Of a stretch of DNA of 64,000 nucleotides, positions 38,301 through 45,437 are shown piece after piece; position 1 is the stretch's first letter; each line of letters begins with the position of its first letter. The position numbers were made by a program, and so were the translations under genes. The DNA is from Oscillospiraceae bacterium. GTDB taxonomy: Bacteria > Bacillota > Clostridia > Oscillospirales > Oscillospiraceae. Under the pieces are notes generated by a model that did not search any database, was not told the DNA's origin, and saw only the letters and a program-made list of their open reading frames with translations. The DNA lies in the NCBI GenBank assembly GCA_017621795.1, contig JAGASJ010000001.1, positions 1-64,000 of the forward strand. Direction: 5' to 3'.

Positions 38301-40609
38301 CCGACAATGTTGGCGAATTTGATCACTTCTATGTTGTAGGCGCAGATCAGTATTACGGTCAGCTCGGCACCACCTCCGCGGAAGCCGGTTCTGTGGGCTG
38401 TTATGCAAACCGCGCGGACTTCGTTGCCGCAAAGAACAATTTGACCGCGTGGGATGGAAACGGCTTCTGGACGGTTGTGGATGGCTTCCCCATTCCCAAC
38501 AGACTGATTGATATAAACCTGGATAAGCCCTTTGGCGAGCCCGTGGAGCTTGCAGGTATGACCTATGTGGATACCGCGGCCGGCCAAGATACCTTTACGG
38601 TTGATTTTGGCGAGCAGAAGGCGCTGGTAGAGGGTGCAGAGCTCACAGATGCATCCGTAGAGGGCAAGAAGTTCACCACCGGATCCTACGCTGACGGCAT
38701 CCTCACACTGGACTGCGGAACAGTCAGTGAAATGGCAGGAGAGAAGACGGTCATACTGACCTTTGAAAAGGGCAGCAAAAAGATCACCGTTCACGCAAAG
38801 ATCGCTGTCTGCACAATGCTCATTAGTGATGCGGACGAGCTGAGTATGTTCCCCACAGTGATGAAAAAGCATCCGGATGGATACTATGCTCTGGATAACC
38901 ACATTGATTATGCCGGATATACTTATTCCAACAATGCAACCATTCCCTTTACCGGCACTTTTGATGGCCGCGGCTATACCATTTTCAATTTCTGTTCCAA
39001 GACCTCTGCTACAGATGCCACCGGCGGCTTCTTCGGCAAGCTTTTCGCTACAAACGGCAACGGTGTAGAGCTGCCCGGCACACTGAAGAACATCTCCTTT
39101 GTGGGTGCTACTGTCAAGGGCTACGGCGGCTTCCTGGCGATGCTGGGACAGGGCACATTGGAAAATGTGTATATTCAGTTTGATATTGAGAATATGCAGG
39201 CAGGTGCGGCAGACGGCACCCAGAACCACTGGTATCACAGCACCAGCATTCTGTTCAATATCGGATACTGGAATATCCCCATCAAGAATGTGGTTGTGGA
39301 ATACAATGAGCCGTTAAATAATCCCAAGGGCTGGGGCTATGCATTCGGTCAGATTTACGGCAGTTATAACGTAAACGACCTCCTCATTGTGGGTGCAGAT
39401 AACTTCTACCAGCAAGGAATGGGCGCGCACTACAGCACGATGCAGGCTGACTGCTACTTAAGCCGTGACGATCTGAAGGCAAAATCACCCGATCTTTCCG
39501 CTTTTGAAAACGACTTCTGGACCGTTGTGGACGGCTATCCTGTGCCTAAAAAGCTGGTGGATTATGTTCCCCCCGCCAAGGAGGAAACGGTTGACCTGAG
39601 CGCAGTGACCTTTATAGATTCCACGGGCGATACATTTACTGTGGACTTTGGCGAGGAAAAGAGCCTGGTTGCAGGGATGTCTCTGCAGTCTGCCAAAATC
39701 GGAGGCAAGGCCTTCACGATTGCAGATTACAATGACGGCATCGTCACACTGGATATGGCAACGGTTCGGGATTTGGTGGGCGAGAACACTGCAAGCCTGA
39801 TCTTCAAGAGTGCAACCAACACCTTGATCGTGCGGGCAAAAACCATTATGTGCACCAAGGTTATTCGCACGGCTGAAGATCTGCAGGCATTCCCTGATGC
39901 AATGAAAAAGACCCCTGACGGCTATTTTGTACTGGGGAATGACATCGATTTTGCCGGATATACCTATTCCAACAACGCAACCATTCCCTTTACCGGCACT
40001 TTTGACGGCTGCGGCTATACCATTTTCAATTTCTGTTCCAAGACCTCTGCTACAGATGCCACCGGCGGTTTCTTCGGCGAGCTCTTCGCTACAAACGGCA
40101 ACGGCGTGGAACTGCCCGGCACACTGAAGAACATCTCCTTTGTGGATGCCACCGTCAAGGGCTACGGCGGATTTTTGGGAATGAAGGGACAGGGCACATT
40201 GGAAAATGTGTATATTCAGCTTGATATTGAGAATATGCAGGCAGGTGCGGCAGACGGCACTCAGAACCACTGGTATCACAGCACCAGCATTCTGTTCAAT
40301 ATCGGATACTGGAATATCCCCATCAGGAATGTGGTTGTGGAATACAAGGAGCCGTTAAATAATCCCAATGGCTGGGGCTATGCGTTCGGTCAGATTTACG
40401 GCGGTTATAACGTAAACAACTTCCTCGTTGTGGGTGCAAATAACTTCTACCAGCAAGGAATGGGCTCTCTTTACAACACAATGCAGGCTGACTGCTACTT
40501 AAGCCGTGACGATCTGAAGGCAAAAGCACCCGATCTTTCCGCTTTTGAAAACGACTTCTGGACCGTTGTGGACGGCTATCCCGTACCCAAAAAGCTGGCC
40601 GATCAGTAA
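35378..40609 (+). CDS. Giant surface lipoprotein: Big_2-type Ig domains and four GLUG-type repeats
   Basis: 1743 residues. Lipoprotein signal with lipobox LAAC (Cys30). Three bacterial Ig-like (Big_2) domains follow at about 36-110, 115-210 and 215-310 (DSSVATVDNGTVTAV; DQDIATVSEDGRIVGVSAG). Then come four units of GLUG/beta-helix-like domain separated by small sandwich domains (starting near 385, 790, 1140 and 1485), with YILGNDIQ, FTGTFDGRGYTIFN, LKNISFVGATV, LENVYI and FWTVVDGYPVP. The last two units are almost identical. Unlike its neighbour it has no DUF4838 or other catalytic domain. The repeat fold resembles regions of M26-type and other adhesin proteins. Likely a long cell-surface stalk or glycan-binding protein. 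Confidence 0.78.
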   Translation: MKNRISKRNWRTVALCVMLIAAMAISLAACKQQGDANVTISLNKSSMQLDVYETFVLTAEVTGSQETPVWTVEDSSVATVDNGTVTAVQEGTTVVTATVGNASASCTIQVVNSYISPVLVVNTPDIFLGLNESYTVEVGVRYNGEAVTEPLSFNWALSDDAQEERVSLNPNERGAEITALSYGTTAYTVSTTYRGMVLAQSINIKVTNLDITFDIANLEKSAFAYKAELGLFKTDKDITEILPVVTVYDKGVKVEDPTITWISLDQDIATVSEDGRIVGVSAGTARIVGLYDHAELAINAVIYRSMVEKKNVDVEQAAGYVLSTSRFAGAGEVTDVLFNGESVLKEIKDGALYLNDEMLPSIGKPVELSVIAEKAEFVTEGTMATFVINSESELNRFPRYAASYPNGYYILGNDIQCGGTYSSNVTEPFLGTFDGRGHAIYNFTTSDENRFGRGLFGETFGAPGVNEATIKDIAFINANHSGTGAMIAQIGGGLMENVYINVSLTDLKTGGGHSSTTVLFSYMYGSLETKQVLIEHNIPMVNVGETGYALTNLGEYGKFSGLYIIGADHVYHQLVDSQSGADRYGAYPTYRDFIQSGRSMGGWGNSFWATIGSVAYPRGRNIHASYMPTVTAAAETLSGTTVAMENLGFLDEVVLSGETKKLGVKVENNLIIIPDEIPDDSVLDITVRSVFNHSNAVKLSIKVDYAKQMMLDEQVLVSKRTAETFSIDLSCFAEELEGFLIQSASVDGKNFSSATYADGMLTLDTATLGDMVEEGQIFANFAKGNDLALVKINIFASDMAICSAEDLQRFPEIMQKYPSGYYILGDDIDYTGYTYTNNNDVSFTGIFDGRGYTIYNLRTKTSASDALHGFFGMNFGLEGAPQHSATLRNISFVGATVWGKGAFLAMNGSGTLENVFVYCTIEDLVADVNDPNPWYNSTSILFNKGKWYLTADKVIVEYKEPLTDHNGWGYAVGFPDNVGEFDHFYVVGADQYYGQLGTTSAEAGSVGCYANRADFVAAKNNLTAWDGNGFWTVVDGFPIPNRLIDINLDKPFGEPVELAGMTYVDTAAGQDTFTVDFGEQKALVEGAELTDASVEGKKFTTGSYADGILTLDCGTVSEMAGEKTVILTFEKGSKKITVHAKIAVCTMLISDADELSMFPTVMKKHPDGYYALDNHIDYAGYTYSNNATIPFTGTFDGRGYTIFNFCSKTSATDATGGFFGKLFATNGNGVELPGTLKNISFVGATVKGYGGFLAMLGQGTLENVYIQFDIENMQAGAADGTQNHWYHSTSILFNIGYWNIPIKNVVVEYNEPLNNPKGWGYAFGQIYGSYNVNDLLIVGADNFYQQGMGAHYSTMQADCYLSRDDLKAKSPDLSAFENDFWTVVDGYPVPKKLVDYVPPAKEETVDLSAVTFIDSTGDTFTVDFGEEKSLVAGMSLQSAKIGGKAFTIADYNDGIVTLDMATVRDLVGENTASLIFKSATNTLIVRAKTIMCTKVIRTAEDLQAFPDAMKKTPDGYFVLGNDIDFAGYTYSNNATIPFTGTFDGCGYTIFNFCSKTSATDATGGFFGELFATNGNGVELPGTLKNISFVDATVKGYGGFLGMKGQGTLENVYIQLDIENMQAGAADGTQNHWYHSTSILFNIGYWNIPIRNVVVEYKEPLNNPNGWGYAFGQIYGGYNVNNFLVVGANNFYQQGMGSLYNTMQADCYLSRDDLKAKAPDLSAFENDFWTVVDGYPVPKKLADQ
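38912..40598 (+). repeat. Near-identical tandem duplication of a 1041-bp coding unit
   Basis: 38912-39557 and 39953-40598 match almost base for base with an offset of 1041 (347 codons), including synonymous positions. This is a recent in-frame tandem duplication within the lipoprotein gene. Confidence 0.85.
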
Positions 40610-40654
40610 AATGATCAGAAACTATAGTATGAAGATTCCGTAAGCATTAAAAAT

Positions 40655-40699
40655 ATGGGGATGGTTTGAGCAAGGCTGCCCAAACCTCCTCATGTTTTT
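40655..40699 (+). terminator. Probable terminator after the repeat lipoprotein gene
   Basis: GGGGATGGTTTG pairs imperfectly with CAAACCTCCTC around an inner GC step, followed by ATGTTTTTG. It separates the lipoprotein gene from the second permease pair. Confidence 0.5.
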
Positions 40700-40757
40700 G
40701 CCATTTTGTACCCTTAAAGGCGGATAACGTAAAAAAGATTGCAGGAGGTACATATTT

Positions 40758-41675
40758 ATGAATAGAATACCAAACCGACACACCCATCAGAAGCGCAGAG
40801 ATCTGGGATTTTACATGCTCGTAATGGCGTTTCCGGTGATTCAGTTTCTGGTGTTTTATATTGGTGTGAATGCCAAATCTATCATGATGGCCTTCCAAAG
40901 AATTGACGTGGCCAATAATACGACCACGTGGACGATGGATAACATCCGCAATGCGTTTCAGATGATGACCGGTAATCCGCAGATGCTGAACATTCTCAGT
41001 GTATCCCTTTTGTCGTATTTGCTGACAAACGGGATCGGCATTCCTTTGGCACTGTTTTTCTCTTACTACATTTATAAGAAAATGCCGCTTCACGGCTTTT
41101 TCCGCGTGATTCTGTTTTTACCTTCCATCATCTCGGCCATTGTTTTGGCAACCATTTACCAGTTCTTTGTGGAAAGAGCGATTCCGGTGGCATTCAATCA
41201 GTTTTTTGATATCAAGACGGAAGGCCTGATGGTCAATCCCGATAGCTGCTACATTTTCCTGGTGTTCTATAATGTACTGATTGGATTTGGCACCACAGTT
41301 CTGATGTACTCCAATGCTATGAGCGGCATTTCTGACGAGCTGGCCGGCGCGGCACAAATTGACGGAGCATCTTTGTTCCGGGAGTTCTGGCACGTGAGTC
41401 TGCCGATGATATTCCCCACGCTGATGACCTTCCTGGTTGCAGGTGTAGCAACCATCTTTACAAACCATTTCAATCTGTTTTCCTTCTTCGGTGAAAACGC
41501 GCCGGATGGCGTGCAAACCTATGGCTATTACCTGTATGTCAAGACGCAGGGGGCAAAATCCATTGCGGAATACCCCATACTCTCTGCAATGGGTATTTTG
41601 ATGACCGTGGTCGTAGTGCCGGTGACGATGCTTGTAAAGCAGCTACTGGAAAAATACGGCCCCAGCGAGGATTGA
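40758..41675 (+). CDS. CUT1-family sugar ABC transporter permease (second MalF-like)
   Basis: 305 residues with about six transmembrane segments, the first at 20-40. The ATPase-docking EAA loop is DELAGAAQIDGASLFREFW (about 195). AGGAGG (40742-40747) precedes ATG 40758. Only distantly similar to the permease at 4345, so the two pairs are not a recent duplication. With the next gene it forms a channel, most likely for the binding lipoprotein at 22632. Confidence 0.9.
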   Translation: MNRIPNRHTHQKRRDLGFYMLVMAFPVIQFLVFYIGVNAKSIMMAFQRIDVANNTTTWTMDNIRNAFQMMTGNPQMLNILSVSLLSYLLTNGIGIPLALFFSYYIYKKMPLHGFFRVILFLPSIISAIVLATIYQFFVERAIPVAFNQFFDIKTEGLMVNPDSCYIFLVFYNVLIGFGTTVLMYSNAMSGISDELAGAAQIDGASLFREFWHVSLPMIFPTLMTFLVAGVATIFTNHFNLFSFFGENAPDGVQTYGYYLYVKTQGAKSIAEYPILSAMGILMTVVVVPVTMLVKQLLEKYGPSED

Positions 41676-41685
41676 GGTGCTGAAT

Positions 41686-42585
41686 ATGAGTTTGAAAAAC
41701 AGAAAAACACTTCAGCAAAGCCGTAAATGGTCTTTTTTCAAGGCGGCGGTGCTGATTCTGCTTGTGATCTATGCTGTTTGTCTGTTCCTGCCGCTGCTTT
41801 GGGCATTTATTACAGCTTTTAAAACCCAGCGGGAATTTCGGCTGAACATTATAGGCTTGCCGAAGAACTGGACCTGGAATTTCTCTACCATCTACAATGA
41901 GTTTTATGTTCCCGTATCCACACAGACAGGGGCTACCGAGTATGTAAACGTGATGCAGATGCTTATAAACTCTATGCTCTACAGTGTGGGCTGTGCATTT
42001 TGCGGAACGCTGATACCCTGCACGACAGCATACCTGTGTGCCCGGTATAATTACCGATTCTCCAAGCTGATCTACTCTGTGGTCATTATCGTGATGGCAC
42101 TGCCCATTGTAGGCAGCCTGCCTGCGGAGATCAGTATGGCGATGTCTTTGGGAATTTACGATAAAATTTGGGGATTGTGGCTGATGAAGGCACACTTCTT
42201 AGGCATCTATTTTCTGGTATTTTTCAATATGTTCCGGGCAATGCCTGCGGCTTATACTGAGGCCGCCCGCATCGACGGCGCAGGCAACTGGATGGTGATG
42301 CTGAAGATTATTATGCCGATGGCAAAAAACACCTTCTTCACCGTGATGCTGATAAACTTCATTACCTACTGGAACGATTATCAGACTCCGCTGGTGTACT
42401 TACCCTCTTATCCCACCCTTGCACTGGGCATGTATCGGATGTCCTATATTACGATCAATGAGCTTTCTACCGTTCCGATGCGTATGACTGCCGCGATCTT
42501 TATGCTGATTCCTACGCTGGCGTTGTTCGCTTGCTTCCATAAGCGTTTGTTGGGGAACTTGACGATGGGCGGTGTTAAGGGATAG
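41686..42585 (+). CDS. CUT1-family sugar ABC transporter permease (second MalG-like)
   Basis: 299 residues from ATG 41686, six bases after GAGGTG; a GTG at 41677 is too close to the ribosome binding site. Transmembrane segments start at about residue 20; the EAA loop is AYTEAARIDGAGNWMVMLKI (about 190-210), and it ends MGGVKG as usual for this subunit. It follows its partner by ten bases. Downstream, a lipoprotein phosphoesterase and a FAD enzyme are in the same direction with short gaps, so one transcript is likely. Confidence 0.9.
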   Translation: MSLKNRKTLQQSRKWSFFKAAVLILLVIYAVCLFLPLLWAFITAFKTQREFRLNIIGLPKNWTWNFSTIYNEFYVPVSTQTGATEYVNVMQMLINSMLYSVGCAFCGTLIPCTTAYLCARYNYRFSKLIYSVVIIVMALPIVGSLPAEISMAMSLGIYDKIWGLWLMKAHFLGIYFLVFFNMFRAMPAAYTEAARIDGAGNWMVMLKIIMPMAKNTFFTVMLINFITYWNDYQTPLVYLPSYPTLALGMYRMSYITINELSTVPMRMTAAIFMLIPTLALFACFHKRLLGNLTMGGVKG

Positions 42586-42613
42586 TTTTCTTTAGAATAG
42601 GAGCGGATCTTAG

Positions 42614-44167
42614 GTGAAAAGATTTATTTGTATACTGCTGGCGGCAGTTTTGTGCTTGGCAGGCTGCGCCGGGCAGTCAGGGCAGACTGTTTCCGTTACC
42701 TTCCGGCAGGAGGGCTGTGTGGATGTGGTGAAAACCATAGAAAAAGGAGCGGAACTGACGGATATTCCCAGCCCGGTACAGGTCAAAGGCTACCAAACCG
42801 TAGTGTGGGATCGGACGGAATTTTCTGCTGTCACCGAAGACACGGTGGTAACGGCTGTTATGCAGCCGATGCAGTATCATGTCCGCCTGGAGCTAAGCGG
42901 CGGAACGGTTACCGAATCCGCTCTGCCGGTGGAAAATGATACCTTTGTGATCGAATACAAATCTGACTACGAGCTGCCCCGGGTGGAAAAGGAAGGCTGC
43001 GTATTCGACGGATGGTATAGTGACGGTTTATATATCAGCAAAAAGGGCATTTGGGAATACACCTATGTGGAAACCCTGACGGCCCGATGGATCTCCGGGG
43101 AACGGGAAATCACCGATCTTGTGGACTTTGTGGTGGAGGTAGAGCGCGGACGGGATGTGGTGATCCTGCAGCTGACCGACACCCAGATCATTGATGCCGG
43201 TCAGGCGCGCACCATGGAGCGACTGGGGAATAAAAACCCCCTGACCGAGCAGGGAAAATACACAAACTGCTACCGCTATATCGAAGATGTAGTCCAAAAG
43301 ACCAACCCGGATCTGATCCTTATGACCGGCGACCTGATCTATGGCGAATTTGACGACAGCGGAAAGGTTTTTCAGGGACTCATTGCCTATATGGAGAGCC
43401 TAGGTATTCCCTGGGCACCGGTCTTCGGCAATCACGACAACGAATCCATGATGGGCGTAAGCTGGCAGTGCCAGCAGCTGGAGCAGGCGGAAAACTGCCT
43501 GTTTAAACGCAATACACTCACAGGCAACGGCAATTACAGCATTGGCATCCTGCAGGACGGACAGCTGATCAAAACGGTGTTTATGATGGATTCCAACGGC
43601 TGTACCAATGCTTTTAAAGATGGCTATGGTGCGCTGAATGAAGCCGGTCAGCCCCTGACCTACAATACCGGCGAGAAGATTAAAACCGAGATCGGCTTTG
43701 GCGCAGATCAGGTTGAATGGCTGGAAGAAAGCTGCAAAAATATTGATGCAGCCACCGGTGGCACGGTGGGCAAGCTGCTGGCGTTCCATATTCCCATTTC
43801 TCAGTTCGCTACGGGCGCCTATGAATCGGGGTATCAGTCGGATCAGGGCTTGAGCAATAGCGAGCTGTATACCATTGGAGAGGATGTAACTGCCCAAAAT
43901 GGCGACTTTGGCACAAAGGGGGAAGCCTTTAAGGGCATCCATTCGGAATACGGCTTGTGGAACATCTTGAAAAGGCACAATTTTGAAGGGGTATTCTGCG
44001 GCCATTCCCATAAAAACAGTGTCAGCATTCTCTATGACGGCATTCGTCTGACCTTTGGTCTGAAGGCAGGAACCTTTGACCGATATTTAGAATCGGAATT
44101 GGGCGGTACAAAGATCACCGTAAGCAAAGACCTGTTTGAAGTAGAGCACGTTTACTACAACAAATAA
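42614..44167 (+). CDS. Surface lipoprotein metallophosphoesterase with InlB-type repeat
   Basis: 517 residues from GTG 42614, ten bases after AGGAG. Lipobox LAGC with Cys18. Residues about 25-165 hold a Listeria-Bacteroides (InlB B-like) repeat region (YELPRVEKEGCVFDGWYSDG). The calcineurin-like phosphoesterase domain (about 178-500) has its metal motifs in order: LQLTDTQI, LMTGDLIYG, FGNHDNE, LAFHIP and FCGHSHKN. It resembles purple-acid-phosphatase-like Icc/PAP enzymes. Anchored outside, it would remove phosphate from phosphorylated glycans or nucleotides; phosphomannose-containing glycan is an attractive but untested substrate given the locus. Confidence 0.82.
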   Translation: MKRFICILLAAVLCLAGCAGQSGQTVSVTFRQEGCVDVVKTIEKGAELTDIPSPVQVKGYQTVVWDRTEFSAVTEDTVVTAVMQPMQYHVRLELSGGTVTESALPVENDTFVIEYKSDYELPRVEKEGCVFDGWYSDGLYISKKGIWEYTYVETLTARWISGEREITDLVDFVVEVERGRDVVILQLTDTQIIDAGQARTMERLGNKNPLTEQGKYTNCYRYIEDVVQKTNPDLILMTGDLIYGEFDDSGKVFQGLIAYMESLGIPWAPVFGNHDNESMMGVSWQCQQLEQAENCLFKRNTLTGNGNYSIGILQDGQLIKTVFMMDSNGCTNAFKDGYGALNEAGQPLTYNTGEKIKTEIGFGADQVEWLEESCKNIDAATGGTVGKLLAFHIPISQFATGAYESGYQSDQGLSNSELYTIGEDVTAQNGDFGTKGEAFKGIHSEYGLWNILKRHNFEGVFCGHSHKNSVSILYDGIRLTFGLKAGTFDRYLESELGGTKITVSKDLFEVEHVYYNK

Positions 44168-44179
44168 TAGGAGGACACT

Positions 44180-45415
44180 ATGGGTAACGGGTTAACGATT
44201 ACGAAGAATGTAACAGTGGGCGAAAGCTATGATGTAATCGTTGTAGGCGGCGGTCCTACCGGCAGTGCGGCGGCAATTGCGGCCGGCAGAGCCGGAAGTA
44301 AGGTGCTGCTGATTGAACAGGAAAACTGTCTTGGCGGTATGTGGACATCCGGTTTACTGAGCCCTTTGTTTGATGCCCATAATAAAACCGGCATTATGAA
44401 AGAGCTGGTGGATGACCTGACTGCCAAAAACGCCTGGGGCGGATTTTGGGAAATCAGCTATATCCAGGAGTATATGAAACATTTTTTGGAGGAAAAGGCA
44501 CTTTCTGCCGGTGTTACCCTGCTTTATGAAACAAAATACGCCGGCGTTCAGGTGAAAGACGGAACGGTTGAGGGTGTCTTTGTCCGCAACGTAGAGGGCG
44601 AAACCTACTATAAAGGCGCGATGATCATTGATGCCACCGGCGATGCCCATTTGGCGGCAGATGCAGGTGCCCAGTGGGTGATGGGCGATGAAAACGGCAA
44701 TTGCCAGTCTATGACCCTGATGTTCCTGGTGGGCGGCATCCCCGAAAAATACAAAGACGGCTTTGTAATGTATCAGGTGCTGGAAGAAGCCTATGCCAAG
44801 CAGGGGCTTGGCAAGCATTCTCCCTTCAAAATGCCCTATATGATTCCCATTCCCAACAGTGATTACGCAACTGTGCAGCTGACCCACATGGATGGAGCAG
44901 TGGCACTGGATGCCAAAAGGCGCACGCTGGCGGTCATTGAGGGCCGCCGTCAAATGATCGATGTGTTTGAAGCACTTAAAGGCTTTGACGAGGATTTTAA
45001 GGATCTGAGTTTGATCGCATCGGCTGCCCAGCTGGGTGTGCGGGAATCCCGGCGGGTGATCGGGGAGTACTACATCACAGAGGATGATCTGCTAAACGGC
45101 ACGCAGTTCCCGGATGGGGTGTGTACCGCCACCTTCAATGTGGACATCCACGTTCCCAACAGCACCGAGCAGCATAATCGGGATGTAAAGCCCTATCAGA
45201 TCCCTTACCGGGCGATGCTGCCTAAAGGACTTCATAATGTGCTGGTGGCGGGACGGTGTATTTCCGGCAGTCATGTGGCGATGGCGTCTTACCGTGTGAC
45301 CGGCAACTGCTGTGCTATGGGTGAAGCTGCAGGAAAGGCGGCGGCCTACGCAGTGCAAAACAATGTATCTTTGCGGGAAGTGCCGAACCAAATCGTGGTG
45401 CCGGAAGCTTCATAG
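44180..45415 (+). CDS. FAD-dependent oxidoreductase (FAD_oxidored family)
   Basis: 411 residues, cytoplasmic. N-terminal Rossmann motif for FAD: YDVIVVGGGPTGSAAAIAAG (about 19-38) with the acidic residue LLIEQENCLGGMWTSGLL ending the second strand. Other family marks are MIIDATGDAHLAADAGA (about 155) and the C-terminal NVLVAGRCISGSHVA with RVTGNCCAMGEAAGKAA that closes the FAD site. Length is short for the family, which often carries an extra C-terminal domain. Members occur in many glycan loci, but the reaction is unknown; redox-assisted glycoside cleavage or sugar oxidation are possibilities. It lies between a surface phosphatase and a beta-mannosidase. Confidence 0.8.
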   Translation: MGNGLTITKNVTVGESYDVIVVGGGPTGSAAAIAAGRAGSKVLLIEQENCLGGMWTSGLLSPLFDAHNKTGIMKELVDDLTAKNAWGGFWEISYIQEYMKHFLEEKALSAGVTLLYETKYAGVQVKDGTVEGVFVRNVEGETYYKGAMIIDATGDAHLAADAGAQWVMGDENGNCQSMTLMFLVGGIPEKYKDGFVMYQVLEEAYAKQGLGKHSPFKMPYMIPIPNSDYATVQLTHMDGAVALDAKRRTLAVIEGRRQMIDVFEALKGFDEDFKDLSLIASAAQLGVRESRRVIGEYYITEDDLLNGTQFPDGVCTATFNVDIHVPNSTEQHNRDVKPYQIPYRAMLPKGLHNVLVAGRCISGSHVAMASYRVTGNCCAMGEAAGKAAAYAVQNNVSLREVPNQIVVPEAS

Positions 45416-45437
45416 AAATGGGAGAGAGGTATGAAAG

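Noticed and set aside
38912..40598. CRISPR-like repeats
   Set aside because: The repetition is a coding duplication with a 1041-bp period in one reading frame, not short repeats with unique spacers.
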